Below, piece by piece: positions 23,419-42,669 of a stretch of 64,000 nt of DNA. The DNA is taken from assembly GCA_977006965.1 (NCBI GenBank), contig OZ345369.1:124001-188000 (forward strand), read 5' to 3'. Position 1 is the first letter of the stretch. The number at the start of each line of letters is the position of its first letter. The DNA is from Phymatolithon calcareum (Eukaryota > Rhodophyta > Florideophyceae > Hapalidiales). Position numbers and translations under genes: made by a program. The notes under the pieces were generated by a model. That model saw nothing but the letters and a program-made list of their open reading frames with translations, had not been told where the DNA came from and did not search any database.

Positions 23419-24649
23419 ATCTGGAACACAATAGTGAGAGTCCTGTTTCATGTGGTTGCCGCAATAAGGAAAGCAGAATTGGAAAGAACAATATATAGTG
23501 TAGATGATTAGGAAGACTATCAGCGATCCATGCATCTCGGTCTTCATAAAAGTGTTCCTCATTCTCTCGAGCCGTACAGTACTCGTCTTATCTATCCTTG
23601 CTGTTCCAGCGAGACTGCCTATCACGCTACACTTTATGCTGTCTTGAGCGTATCTCTTGCGACAATTCTCAAGAATCCTTTCTTCAGTTTGGAACACAGT
23701 AGCTCAGTATCTCATTGAAGATGAAAGTCCAAGCATCAATAGAGCTTCGCAAACACTGCAGGACTGGCTGTCTTCAATAGTGATTTCTCTTGCCCCAAAG
23801 TGCTAACAGTGCTGCCTATGCTTCTCTGGAGAAGCAATCCATTTAGAGGAATGGGATGGAAGGAAAGTCGAGCTGTCCAAAAAGTGATGAGACTTGCCAC
23901 GTTGTATTTGTTCAAATTACATTTTCTCGTCTCAGAGAATAGTTTCTCATATTGCTTTGCTGTTCTGATTTTAAATAAAAATCTACTTTTCCTCTTCTTC
24001 TTTGCTGTTCTCAGCATTTTATTAATCAAGGACAAATTTCAGCGTCGTTCAGGTCTATTTTAGATCTTAGGTCAGCAAAACGAAATTTGCCAACCAAACG
24101 AGGAATATCTCGTTGAAAATGAGACATTACGATATTGTAGTTTAGATTGATGGCCGCAATTTTATGCTATATTTTAATGACCTCGTTGTCCTAATTCAAC
24201 TGAAGGCGACAACTGCAGCAGAGTCGATTTTTCAATGCTTTGAGAAAACGAAGAATTCGATCTTAACCCACGGCATCCGTAGGCAGTAGTTTCAAAATGA
24301 CGTGCGTCCACCGCCTTGAGTGCAAATCCATCTCCTCGATCCGTCAGATTCTAGCAGGAGATGATACCACTGCCCTTCGCGTCCCCCCCCCATCTATGGC
24401 TACGGTCTGTGGGCATGCAGTTCATTTTGTTCACAGTGAAACTCTATTGTGCAGCCAACACATCCGCACTTGTATATTCGAACGAGACGAATGTCTTCTT
24501 GTACGTGCGTTCATGCTTGAATTAACCTCTTCCGAACTCACGTACTTCTAAAGTTAAGATACGTCTTCGAGCAACAAATTTCGATCCTAAACATGTCCCC
24601 AATCGACTACTCAAGTGCAAACAGTTGCTGACGCGAATTGTGCACTTGG
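23419..24649. other. No supported gene
   Basis: This is the upstream region of the bestrophin-like gene. The first 280 bp on the minus strand stay open and include a hydrophobic stretch (SLIVFLIIYTIYCSFQFCF), but this may be an intron or 5' UTR. The rest has only short frames. Confidence 0.4.
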
Positions 24650-27264
24650 ACGTGTACGAAGAAGTAGTTTAAAGAGACACGTCAGGAGCTACAGCTGAGT
24701 TAGCATTGCCTTCTCGATACCCTTTTCGAGTTATGAATCATCTCTGGCTTCCGTCGAGGGACAGTCTCGTAGCCATTCTAATATCGTCCCGTGGGAGCAT
24801 TAATAAGTATGACGTCATCGAAGCTTTAATTCTAAAGCGAGTTTCAGAGATGCGGACTTCATTTCTACGAAGCACGGGCAAGGTGCCGATACGCATACAA
24901 GCTCGGCTGCTAGCCAATGAGAGCCTCCGCAACTGCTAATTCTCAGCCGCGAAGAGAGGTCTTCAGCGATTGAGGGCTGTGCTCTCGATGGGTTGTTGTA
25001 TAAATCGTCCAGGTCTTGAATCGATTCGGGAGAAACTTTACAAAGGAGCGAAACGCGGTAATCGAGTGACCGGTTCGACCAAAAGATTCACGGAGAGGAG
25101 AGATACTGTTCAGTTGCAGAAGATAGAGTGTCGTTTCCAATAGAAGATGCAGAGGATCTCAAATCACTTTCGCGCGTCGCGGGTTTGTCGTTTTCCGAGC
25201 GTTGACAAGCTAAAATTGATCTTCTTTCGTAAAGCACAAGGTAATGCATATATAACAATTTCCGAGTGACGCCGGAAGATGATGCTAAGTATGATTAGTG
25301 CAATGGGTGAAGTAAAGCTAGGAAAGACTGTCAGTAAATGGAGATTGATTATCCGTTTTGCGGTGGGAACGCAGAATAGTATACCTTTTTCGAAGAAAAA
25401 CTCTTTGTCCGAGCAGCAAGGCCAGTGACGGTACGGAAGTGTGGCGATCTTATTAGATTTGACCATCTCAATCCTGCCAACACCTCCCTCTTGAGATCAT
25501 ACACGGTGTGCATACAACCGATGATGGCATTCACGCCTGTGCAAGACAATTACCGCTGGTGACCCGCATGAATCGATATCCTTTGTTATGTCTCGGCGGC
25601 ACTTCCGGTAGCAACCAGAAAGCGACCACGCGCGATGACATTCAGGCGTTGATCGGCATCGCCAAAGACTGTCTTGGAGCCGCAACCAGTGAATGTCGAG
25701 CAGCAGCGCCGCGCGAAGGAATCCCGCGCCGAGACAAGTCGTTGGATACCGTCTCGAGCCGCGACCAGCGGCATTCGAGAAGCGGCCACGCGCTAAGACG
25801 CTCCCGTGCCAACCTAAGTCGCCCGACAGCGCCTGGGCGCCACAACCGGTGGCCACCTCGAAGAACCCTTAGGCGCGTGACGACCGGGCCAAGGACACCT
25901 TCCGGATGATTTCCATGCGACCCTCTCATCGGGTTGCGCCATGCGGCGCTACGCTGCGACAGGCCGAGACTCTCTGCGTCACATTAACAGGCGCGCACAC
26001 CCGGCGGCGGTTGACTACGCGGCGCCACGCAGCGCACAGTCGAAAGCTTGCGCACCAGTCTCACCGGCGTGCACAGTCGCCAGAAACTGCTTCAGAGTTC
26101 GAGCCTCGCCGACCGAAGTCCCTATATCAAGCCGGACGACGAAGAAACCTTGATCTCCAGCACACGCATCGCAAGCTTGCAGACGCGTTCACACGGAGGC
26201 ACGCACTTCGGAACGTGCCTAAACCGAGACGTGAACCGCGCGTAAGGCAGTGAACAGCGTAAGGAGCTATTTGGTACACCGGCTGTACGTTTCCCGCAAG
26301 GACTCGTGCGATATCTGATTTCTCGGCGGAAGGTTGACAGGTGAGCTTTTCGAATTGGCAGGCCGCTTTTTTTTGTAGACCACCCACCCACACTTCATAG
26401 TCTTTTGCAGTAGTGGTCAAGCTATCGTATGCCTACAACTACGGCAATCCGGTTCTCCGGCAAGCGGTGCTTGTCCGGGAGGAGGTTGCTAAGAGTTACA
26501 GGACGGTGTCCGGGAACTCTAGTAAGGAGAAGCGCGACACAGCTCGCATTCCCTGGGGAGCTAGACCGTTGGACGCTGTGAAAGCTAAGTCGCCAAAATT
26601 TCGGTTTTATGTTTCGAATAAAACCGCAGATCTTTTAAAGTCTGTCAAGGAAGGCAGTCTCCAAGCCTAAATCGCTATCACAACTTCATTTGCGACTCAG
26701 TCCGATCGAGTGCTTAAGATTAGTTTCTTCCGCCAAGTCACTCAAAGCAGCCCATAATATATTGCGATCTATTGTTTTTATGCTTGGCCGTGAGACCGAC
26801 TTAATGATCAGTGAGCTCCTCCAATTCACTATTACGCACTCTGGAAATCTACATACGTTTGTCCGAATACGTGTCCACAAACTACGGTTTTTTGCATGGG
26901 ATTTTAACGACTCGTGCCCTCGACCTTGATGATACCTGGAAAAGTAATGCGCACAGCAATCCTACTCCCACAATTTCTCCGATAATCCAGGGTTCAAGAG
27001 ATGGTCTAACGTCAACCGTATAAAAATGTAATGTCTGCGTTTATGTCCACGGAGAACAATGATGGCAGAACGGTGCCTCAATCACTGGCTGCAACTGCAG
27101 GACAGTTACACTCAGGCATTAATTGTGTCGTTTCCATCTATCAGTATACAAGCCGTTCGTCCCTCGCATATTGAACCTACAATGCAAGCAAAAATTCTCC
27201 AAGATAAGACGCAAAGAAGGGGAATATACAGCATTGCAGTGTGCAGTTCTGCTTGACACGCTTC
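24650..27264 (+). repeat. Left arm of a giant inverted repeat (interrupted)
   Basis: 24650-25379 together with 26682-27264 are the reverse complement of about 27672-28980. The inner part (26682-27246) is nearly identical to the right arm: an 80-codon frame at 26690-26929 recurs on the minus strand at 28245-28006 with one residue changed. Similarity falls towards the outer ends. A 1.3 kb dispersed repeat interrupts this arm only. Confidence 0.85.
25380..26681. mobile_element. Dispersed 1.3-kb repeat, copy 2, inserted in an inverted-repeat arm
   Basis: The right arm of the inverted repeat preserves the empty site: it reads cagaatag joined to aacttcat, while the left arm has 1,302 bp between those blocks. 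The insert is homologous to 8382-9682. No clear terminal inverted repeat or target duplication is visible. Inner frames are all broken. It may be a non-autonomous or truncated element of unknown class. Confidence 0.7.
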
Positions 27265-27671
27265 GTCTCTCAAAAACTGTGATACTTTTCCTCTTTGCAA
27301 GTTCATCGAAGACAGTGCATGATATCCGTAGCACGAAGTGGATTAGCACAATAATTTCATCTGCTCGTATCAATATTGTAGAAGAAGAAATATGGATGGA
27401 ATTTCCAAAGTTTCCAACGCGTCTGCAGACACATCATACAAAAGGTTGTAGAGGAAACTCTCCTCGAGGCATCATCATAGAAAATTCGAAAACTACCGAC
27501 GGGAAGCAACATATCTGTATTCCCAACATATGCCATGTATCCGTGCACACAGGATATTTTGCTCGATGCGTGTCTTCAAAACAGGTGGACAACTCTCCGA
27601 AACATGGCAAAAGATGAACGATAAGTGAGACATTTTGTGACACCTGGACAACGTTGCGCCATAGATTGACG

Positions 27672-28980
27672 AAGCATGTCAAGCAGTACTGCACACTGCA
27701 ATGCTGTATATTCCCCTTCTTTGCGTCTTATCTTGGAGAATTTTTGCTTGCATTGTAGGTTCAATATGCGAGGGACGAACGGCCTGTATACTGATAGATG
27801 GAAACGACACAATTAATGCCTGAGTGTAACTGTCCTGCAGTTGCAGCCAGTGATTGAGGCACCGTTCTGCCATCATTGTTCTCCGTGGACATAAACGCAG
27901 ACATTACATTTTTATACGGTTGACGTTAGACCATCTCTTGAACCCTGGATTATCGGAGAAATTGTGGGAGTAGGATTGCTGTGCGCATTACTTTTCCAGG
28001 TATCATCAAGGTCGAGGGCACGAGTCGTTAAAATCCCATGCAAAAAACCGTAGTTCGTGGACACGTATTCGGACAAACGTATGTAGATTTCCAGAGTGCG
28101 TAATAGTGAATTGGAGGAGCTCACTGATCATTAAGTCGGTCTCACGGCCAAGCATAAAAACAATAGATCGCAATATATTATGGGCTGCTTTGAGTGACTT
28201 GGCGGAAGAAACTAATCTTAAGCACTCGATCGGACTGTGTCGCATATGAAGTTCTATTCTGCGTTCCCACCGCAAAGTGGATTATCAATCTCCATTTACT
28301 GACAGTCTTTCCTAGCTTTACTTCACCCATTGCACTAATCATACTTAGCATCATCTTCCAGCGTCACTCGGAAATTGTTATATATGCAGTACCTTGTGCT
28401 TTACGAAAGGAGATCAATTTTAGCTTGTCAACTCTCGGAAAACGACAAACCCGCGACGCGCGTAAGTGATTTGATCTCCTCTGCATCTTCTATTGGAAAC
28501 GACATTCTATCCTCTGCAACTGTCGTTGAATAGTATCTCTCCTCTCCGTGAATCTTTTGGTCGAACCGGTCACTCGGTTACCGCGTTTAGCTCCTTGTAA
28601 AGTTTCTCCCGAATCGCTTCAAGACGTGGACGACTTATACAACAACAAAACAGTCCTCAATCGCTGAAGAGCCTTCTTCACGGCTGAGAAGTAGCAATTG
28701 CAGAGGCTCTCATTAGCTGACAGCACCGCTCGTGTGGTTGGTAGAAATTAAGCCTTCCGCATCTCTCGAACACAGTTGAGAGTATATGCTTCAATTACGT
28801 CATATACATAACAATGCTCCCATAAGACGATATTGAAAAAGGCTACGAAACGGTCCCTCGACGTCAGCCAGTGATGATTCAAAACTCGACAAGGGCGTCG
28901 TGAACCAATTCTACTTCAACTGTATCTTCTGGCATATCTCGTTGGTCTGCTTAATATCAGTTCACGTACGAGCGAAAACT
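27672..28980 (-). repeat. Right arm of the giant inverted repeat
   Basis: This is the reverse-complement partner of 24650-27264 without its insert. About 400 bp of unique sequence (27265-27671) separates the arms. Transcription across it would give a hairpin RNA with a stem of more than 1 kb. No gene is recognised in the arms or in the loop. Confidence 0.85.
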
Positions 28981-35359
<6,379 letters not shown>

Positions 35360-35832
35360 ATCCAAAATAGTTTTGCCATGGTGGTCTCTGCTCCAGCGCG
35401 ACACGGCTTTACGCCGATGATGCAAATATGATGATGATGATTGCTTTATTCCCGTAAGAGGCTAGCACGTCTAGAAGGTTTCAGTTGATTCCACTTTCTG
35501 AGGTCGGAGGCGTTTGCTATGGCCGATTCAATATAAGTTTCAAAGAGGTCACCTTGTTACTTCTCCCCCTCCTTGAAAACCCATAAATTATTGCAGTTCT
35601 GTTCCCGCCCATTGTCTGCAGCTTATGTACATGGATTTCATATTCAAAACGCTGCTTTGCCAAAGAATACAGTCTGAAGAGAGGGGGTCATCCCGTGCGA
35701 TCGAAACAAGAAATGAATGCGCCAATCCAGGCTCTTTGGCAATTACCCAGCTGTTGGAGAATTTCTGCAATAGTGGGGCTTGTGATGCAGTATCGAAACA
35801 TCACGAAATGCTCTAGTGCTGGAATTTAATGT
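35360..35832. other. No supported gene
   Basis: This is the 3' flank of the helicase. A short gatgatgatgattgctttattcccg stretch near 35430 could carry the polyadenylation region; that is only a guess. Confidence 0.4.
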
Positions 35833-36806
35833 ATGGCTTTTGAAACGCCACGTGCATTCTTGAGTTGTGGGCACTGCACAGCCGTTAATAATGCTGGAGA
35901 ATCCGAGCTTAAAAATCTACCACCTTCATGTCCGGGAGAGGAACACAAGAGTTGGCTACCTCACCAGGAGCCACAAGGGGGGAAGCGATGCGCTGCCTGC
36001 AGCGCTTCTGGGTCCATATATTGTGCCTGTTCAAGCGACCAGACAGAACATTTGACTATTCCGAGCCCACCGCGTCGGAGATGGAAGAGATCCCGTTTTT
36101 CGCAACTCGAAGGAGCGAGGAAACCGCGCTATGGAGGTGCTTGTCCGCAATGGCGCAGTCGACAGGAAAGGATTATAACGAGAATAACACGAGAGCTGGG
36201 CGTAAGAGTCTGTTTAGAAAAACCGAAAAAGTTGAAGGAAAGATGGAAGCTGCTGCGAAACCGGTGTTGGTGCTCTGTTATTTACTTGCAAAAGGGAAGG
36301 TGACTGGAAACATGAATAATGTGCAGAAGGATTACGAGAACGTGACAGGCAGTCCGTTAGGGGACTCAGAGGCTGTGAAAGTGTACTGGTATTGCAAAAT
36401 GAGGCCGCGAAAAAGGAAGTGGGGGCGCAATTAAGCAGGCAGAGGGTATGAAAACGGGTACAATGGACTTCGAAATGACATGCAATCGTTGCTAGGCATG
36501 GACCTCTTGGAATTGTTGGAAGTAATATGTGCACAAACAGGAAAATAGGTGTGCAAGTAGATCTTTGAATGAAAATGGCAATGGCTTGTACTATTCAGAT
36601 ATAGCTACCACCTTGCGACCCGATGCCGAAGGCGGATATGAGTGCGAACGAATTAGATGATCCCAAGAAAGAGCAGTCAAGGAATCGTTATCTTGCAGAT
36701 ATGAGATCTTAGATCTTGCCAAGAAAGAATTCCTTGGGAAGGTGCAAGCCGTAAAGTCAGTGTTTGCTTTGGACAACAGCGACACCGTAAATTTGGAGAA
36801 CTAGAG
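35833..36806 (+). pseudogene. Decayed unidentified reading frames
   Basis: The frame at 35928-36434 starts with ATG (MSGRGTQELATSP) and ends in a basic run (MRPRKRKWGRN). After the stop the same frame continues as YENGYNGLRNDMQSLLGMDLLELLE to about 36546. Further pieces in other frames (MPKADMSANELDDPKKEQ and LAKKEFLGKVQAVKSVFALDN) extend to 36804. This pattern suggests a dead gene with stops and frame changes. No family is recognised. Confidence 0.35.
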
Positions 36807-36980
36807 AGGACATTTGATTGGACTGGAGTGACAAAACTTGCAAATTGTCTAAAGCCACCACTCTGGTCTACTGCACACTTGGGAACCTTAAAATAAAATG
36901 TTGCTTCTTCTTTTTCTGTCGGTGCACGACTAGAAAGGTTCTCCTGCCCTACAATAGCCTATTGTAGCCCCTGAAAATGA

Positions 36981-37832
36981 CTAGTAGCGTCCTCCAAGAG
37001 CAGCACCAAACACGTTACGTTCATAAAGTTCAAAAGTGCGAGGTGAAACAGCACAATCCCATCGAATGCGGCGCAGAAACTGAGCCTCAAGCAAATTCAT
37101 CTCCGCCGTGCTCGGAATGCCGCCGATGCGCCCGACAGTACTATTACGATAGCTCTCATCCTCAAGAAACTTGTTAGCGATGCCGAGTGCCGTCGTCAGC
37201 AAGCGATGAACGTTAACATGTGTGAGGGCGAGTGCGTCGTCTGCGGCGTGAGCGCGGTCAAGTAGCACGAGTGCTGCCACAAAGACGGAGCGAGAGACTT
37301 GGAGATAGCGCACAAGCCGAGCGACGTAGTCAAGCAGGGTGATGCGAGGGGGAGTGAGGGAGTAGAAGATGCTGGCGGAACCGTCTGGAAATTGGGCCGA
37401 ATGGTAGGGACGATTGCCGTTCCATGAGCGCGGTGTGGCGGCGTTTAGGTTGCAGATGCCCGTGAGAACGTTGACGAGAGCGGAGACGAGGGCGCGAGCA
37501 CATGGAGGGGAGGCATCGTCAGGGGGGGAGAATTGTCCAGAGAGATACGGATGGGCAGACGGGTGCGGGGTGAGATTCTTCGGGGTGACGAGGTCGAGCT
37601 GTATGGCTGTGGAAGAGGGTGCTGGAGGTGGGCGCATTCGCTTGCTTTTGACGATCGTTGAAGGAGGCGAGGGGAAGTGCTCTGGATGGGTTTCCTTGCG
37701 TTTGAGGTGCTTTGGCGGAAATGGATCGTTGGTGGTGTCTGCAGCGCTGTGGATGGGGATGGCAGACTGATGCAGGAGAGAGGCCGCTGTCATGATCGAG
37801 AAGTTGGGCAAGATAGAGGTTCCCTTTTCCAT
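36981..37832 (-). CDS. PHO80-type (P/U-type) cyclin
   Basis: 283 residues, with ATG at 37832; a second ATG 13 codons later could also serve. The N-terminal 110 residues are Pro/Ser-rich and disordered. The rest is a PHO80-like cyclin box: PRITLLDYVARLVRYLQVSRSVFVAALVLLDR (about 165-200), then NVHRLLTTALGIANKFLEDESYRN, GGIPSTAEMNLLEAQFLRRIRWDCAVSP and YERNVF. The KFLEDE-type helix and the N-LE..FL..I.W motif are hallmarks of the family. These cyclins bind a PHO85/CDK5-like kinase and link phosphate status or cell growth to the cell cycle. The gene is intronless, and its 3' end lies 1.6 kb from the helicase stop, facing it. Confidence 0.88.
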   Translation of the reverse strand: MEKGTSILPNFSIMTAASLLHQSAIPIHSAADTTNDPFPPKHLKRKETHPEHFPSPPSTIVKSKRMRPPPAPSSTAIQLDLVTPKNLTPHPSAHPYLSGQFSPPDDASPPCARALVSALVNVLTGICNLNAATPRSWNGNRPYHSAQFPDGSASIFYSLTPPRITLLDYVARLVRYLQVSRSVFVAALVLLDRAHAADDALALTHVNVHRLLTTALGIANKFLEDESYRNSTVGRIGGIPSTAEMNLLEAQFLRRIRWDCAVSPRTFELYERNVFGAALGGRY

Positions 37833-40481
37833 GGATGCTGATGGAAGTCAAGAGGGCGATGAGGAAGATTCGGGAAGATAATAGACGAGCTGGATGGTTT
37901 TCTGTAGCAGTCGAGGTGAGGAATAACGACGAACAAAGGGCGGTTTAAGAGACAGGTTAGTGCATAAGTTGGCGAAGGATTGCATTTGTGCATTGAATTG
38001 GCGGGGTCTCGGTATTCGAAAACGGTGTGCGTGTTGTTGTTTGCGCAAAGAGTACGTGCACACAGTGCGCGTCTGGTCGGGTAGATGAGCAATTGGAGAC
38101 TTAATTTGCAAGTGTATAAATTCGAACAAATTTATCAGAGCTGGCGCATGGCAGTGGACGCGGAACACAGCCGTTCTAGTGCGAGCTGCCGTGTTCCGAC
38201 CAATGACGGTCGTGGCGCGCGGTCGCCGGACACTGAAATGGTTGCATTGCACACAAGCACACGTGTCCATATCACTCGACGGGCGTCAACGGCGGGCAGA
38301 GTGCTGTAACTTGGGCGTTTAAAAATTTGGCTCTTAATTTTTTGCTGCTCGATACGCCAAATTCAACGCATGTGTACATCATTAATTGACGCCGGCCGGC
38401 CCGATGAGGTCTAAAGAATCCGGGACAGGCTGCGCGCCGATAAGTGCGCGCATTCTCAACGTTACGAGTGTGTTCTCGCATACTGTAACGACTACCAGCA
38501 CTATGAACGGCATGGCAGAAGGATGTTCTGGCATGCTGCAAGCGAAAAATACTATTTCGCTCTTTGTTTTATATAAATTATGCGTTTGAAAACTCAAGCG
38601 GGTTAGATTTTTCAGTGCTTTTTTGTTTTGCGTCGTACTTAGCCTTTGATCCAGCGTTCACTATGCACACCCTGGCTCCAACTTTCAGCGATATATCTTG
38701 CAATCACAGTCATTATTATCATTCCTGTCCGTGTTCTGTTTCCAGAGAGCATTGGGTGTCAAGACCTGTACTGAAAGAAGAAGTGACGCCTCGAAAACTG
38801 CTACGAAGAGCTATCAAAGGCAACCGAGTAAATGCTAGGGGCTCAGATAGAATACCAGACATAAGAGTAGAGCAGCCCCAGTGAGGGTAGCACCTGAGGA
38901 AGCCTTGCCCGTATATTCGTATGACTGTGGGGCTTTAAAAAATAGCAATATAAAAGTCATTATTATCGAATATCTGCGTATGCATATGCATGTGCCGCCA
39001 CCTGTAGGAACCATATCTTGTAATGTTTTGCTCTTCATGTGTATTCATCGCTCTCCTGCCCAACTGAAATTGTAGGAAAGTAGCCAGAGAACAGATCCCT
39101 TGAATATATATCATGCAACAAGTATGGCCACTTCCTGAAGAAGTCGTTCTTGAACTTGAGAATCATGTCAGAGAAGTACACCGGCGAACACCCAGGCACT
39201 TTCTCTAACGTCTGTTCTGTATTTTGAGAAAATCTTCTTTCTTTGTATACGCACAGGACGATTGCAATCAGCTTCTTTGTTCTCCTGATAACAACCGAAC
39301 GCTGCCATGTAACAGTTGTGGCAGAAATACATCTGACAACATTCTTTCTGATAATCGAGCTCCGCATGAAGATTCTTTGCTTTGCCAAACAATAATCTGA
39401 TTAGGCGCAGTTACAGGGCAGATCCAACTAGATATTATAGAGTAGCACCGTTTGAAGATTTTATTGCAGTACCCCGTGCCCCTGTCTTAGAGTATAATTG
39501 CAACTTTTGCACACTCCCTACGTGTTCCCTCTACCTATCTGGTTCCTGCTAAACACTGTATGGGACAGACGCTCCCTGGACTCAAACCCGGTACCTTCTC
39601 TGGACCACATCAATGCTGCGCGTGCCATGGAGCAAGTCAAGTCGAACCAATTATCATACAATGCTGTTGACGACCGTCGCCTTGCGCCCCTCCCCGAAAA
39701 AGAAGCCGTCGGTGAGCCTGCAACATGGGGAATGTCGAACTGCAGTCGAAAGAGTTGTCCCATCAACAGATCTCGATCCCATCGATTTTATCACTCAGTC
39801 CTCTCAAAGGAACCCACTGATCAACCCGACGCTCAACACCGCATACGACCGGATGTATGGCTCTATATCACATACTGCATTGCTGCGCTCTGGTGCAAAC
39901 ATTCATGGTAGGCAAAGTGGGACGGATACAATACTCTACTAGTCCGTGTGTAGTGTGTGCCCACAAATGTAAAAGAGACAAGGTTGATGTCATGATTCTG
40001 CACTTTGTCGTAGTGCCATCTGTCAAAATCCTATCCTTGATACAGAGGTGCCACAGGAAGTCAGTACCCGTATGAGCAACTCCAGATGGTAACCGTCGGT
40101 AGAAGGCAAAGAAGAACTGTCCTTCATCGCGCGATATTCACCCTGTCCTTGGTGCGCATGAGTTGCTACAACTGCACTGCACAAGAAAACTGAGCAAGAG
40201 CGAGGATGTCGCAGGAGTCACTCAATGCGATAATACAACAAGCCCTTGACATCCTGCTAGGAACGAGGGACGGCTGACTTGAAAGTTATGTGGTGACATG
40301 TTGCAACGTGTATCACATTTTTTTGTGTACAGTACACACTGTGTACTACACAATCCCATCATTACAATTGCTCCCGTCAATTTAGCGACTAATATTGTAG
40401 TAGTAGAGAAACTTGACTTATGCGGAAAGATAACCTCGAATATCTGCTGTTGGTACAGGTCGCAATTGAGTTTTTTAACGC
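37833..40481. other. No supported gene
   Basis: Upstream region of the cyclin, then about 2 kb of short frames. Frames at about 39168-39392 (minus, Cys-rich) and 39498-39911 (plus) have no recognisable domain. Confidence 0.4.
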
Positions 40482-40632
40482 GCTGCACGTGAAATGCGAC
40501 GTGGTGGTGTAGGGGGCTGCGACGGATGCCCTTCCCGCGCTGCCGTGCGGTTTCTAAGACTGTCAGAATTCCGGAGAAGGGAGGAATCGAACCGGCTTCG
40601 CTAACGTTGGGCATCACAGCCCCTCACGTGCC
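40482..40632 (+). repeat. Truncated upstream segment of duplication unit A
   Basis: 40482-40612 matches 54768-54893 and its second copy near 63340-63470 (cgctgcac, aaatgcgac, ggtttc and aagactgtc blocks in order). It is followed directly by sequence matching codon ~355 of the NB-ARC gene. About 1.75 kb, including the whole N-terminal region, has therefore been deleted from this unit. Confidence 0.75.
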
Positions 40633-41802
40633 CAACTTCTCTTGGGAAATTGAAGAAGTCAGTGTTGTATGGAGAATCATCAGAAATCGTTACTGCTGCT
40701 ACTGGGGCCATCGAGCAGACAAGCACTGGAACCAGCAACGCGGCGTACGGTATTGTTGGAATGGCGGGCGTGGGAAAAATCGCACTTCAAGCCCTCGGTC
40801 ACAATGAAGACATTAAGGAGCGCTTTTGCCTGCATCTCATCGATGATTTGTGGCCTGCACAGCATTTGCCGCTGGGGTACTTTCAAGATCTTCGTCAGCT
40901 GCTACGAGGAAGTCCAAACAGTAGAATGGGTATCAGTACTCGAAGTCATTCTATTGCGTACGACGCGGGTTGTGTTGTGAATTTTTCCCCTGGAGAGACT
41001 CACGGAAATGCGTCTGTGGACATTTTCATGAAACATACTCGACAGTTGAGTGCACAAAATTCAGGAGCGGCTCGTCAAGGACCTACACCCAGTGTATCAG
41101 CAATTCTTTCAATATGCAGTGGACTACCCATCGCCCTGTCGGTCGCAGGGTGTGCTGTTTCAGAGCGTGTGGCTATGTACGGATCATTTGAGACGGCACG
41201 TGATAAGTACGCCGTATCGCTGGAACAGAAAATAAGAGTGGCCGGAGTTGGTGGTTCAAATCTGGATTCAGGAATTCGGTTGAGTCTTGAATATCTGGAG
41301 TTCGAATTCTCAAAGCTGGTAGCTGAAAACTCACTTCAAATCTATCACAGTATTTCCGAGCTGTACACAAGTCTGTGTCTGCTATCAAATCAGGTGTGGG
41401 TTCCTCTGTCAGTTCTAATTCGACTGTGGAAACTTAGGGAGCCTGCTGCTGTCGAGGTTGCGAATCTGTTCCGGAAGATGAGTTTAGCTAAATTCGAATT
41501 GCGACGGTCATCAAGTAGTTGTGCCGAAGAGCCTGGACTTGTGCTACATGATTTGCAGCTCGACTTCTGTCAGCGACAGGCAATGGCAACTGACAAGCTT
41601 TCTTTTTGGCATGCCCGGCTTCTGAATGGATATTGGGAATCGAATGTAGGCGAAGAGTCCCATACGCCAGTAGCGTGCACAATTTTAAGCTACGTGCCAA
41701 GACCATGGTGGTGTATTGTCGATGTGAAGGAAGGCTACATTCATACAAATCTCACCCGACACTTGTCATGCGCTGGACGAGGTGTGGAACTGGCTGCGCT
41801 GT

Positions 41803-42129
41803 CAAAGCATTGGAATTATTTATTTATTTTTATTCTTTTCTCGAAAAGTGTCGAGAATAAATAATTTATTGTTGAACGCAGAAGCAATAAATTATTGTAT
41901 TCAAGTTCAGCGAGGTATAAATAACTGGTTATTCCCCGAATTATTGGATCCTTCTTGCTACTTTCTGTCGCGATAGAATAACCGGATCGAAAAAATGAGG
42001 AGTCCGATACAATAATTGTCGCAACCACGACGATCTCAATAAATACAATAAATATGCGAGACTCAGGAATAAATTATTGGAACAATAATTTAAATAATTA
42101 CAATAGCAATTATTTTTTCCAATGCTTTG
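41803..42129. mobile_element. 327-bp hAT-type MITE, copy 1
   Basis: The terminal inverted repeats are CAAAGCATTGGAA at both ends. The 8-bp target duplication tgcgctgt lies at 41795-41802 and 42130-42137. The intact paralogue has the empty site (gctgcgctgtttctggacg near 57995). The element is AT-rich and non-coding. An 8-bp duplication and a CAAAG end suggest the hAT superfamily. Confidence 0.92.
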
Positions 42130-42669
42130 TGCGCTGTTGCTGGACGCGTGGTGGACAGAATTTCGAGCAAGAATCGGGGGTATACTTGCGCTGGAATCAG
42201 ATTTTGAGCATTTGCGGAGATACTTGTCTCGATGGAAAGGCTCAAAAGAGGTTAAAGCGTGCATCAGGGAAGTCGAGCAAGGCTTTGACAACATTTTTAA
42301 GGTGGTGCGAATTTCGTGGGGGAGATTGTCGAAGGGGATGAGAGCCTTCCAGTTTCAAGTATGCGGACGTCTGTAAAGCACTAGAGAGTGGAACGCTTCT
42401 GTGGACGATTACTTGAAAGAGCCAAAGTCTATTGCGGACGCATATTTGAAGAGTGTGGTGATGACCACACCGAAGCCATATTTACTACCTATGAGATGTT
42501 TTCTCGTGAGTGCATGCAGTGCACTGATAACGGAGATTCCTGTAGGAGGTGAATGTGCTTCTGTGGCCTGCTCTTCTTGCGGACAATACATTGCAGCTGG
42601 AGCTGGAGATGATATTTTGATTGCGAAAGCTAGGACCGGCGAAGTATTGCGGCGCATGTGCGGTCACAC

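Noticed and set aside
40570-40640. Minus-strand ggttcgattcctccc looks like a tRNA T-arm.
   Set aside because: The T-stem does not pair, no D-arm or anticodon arm fits, and the duplicated copies (near 54870 and 63440) do not keep the motif.
40650-41864. A 404-codon NB-ARC gene.
   Set aside because: It ends inside a MITE, lacks the N-terminus and about 60 codons of the ATPase core, and its P-loop is damaged; it is part of a pseudogene.
41816-42028. Identical 70-codon minus-strand frames in the two MITEs.
   Set aside because: They are chance frames in an AT-rich non-coding element; their identity reflects recent insertion and not selection.
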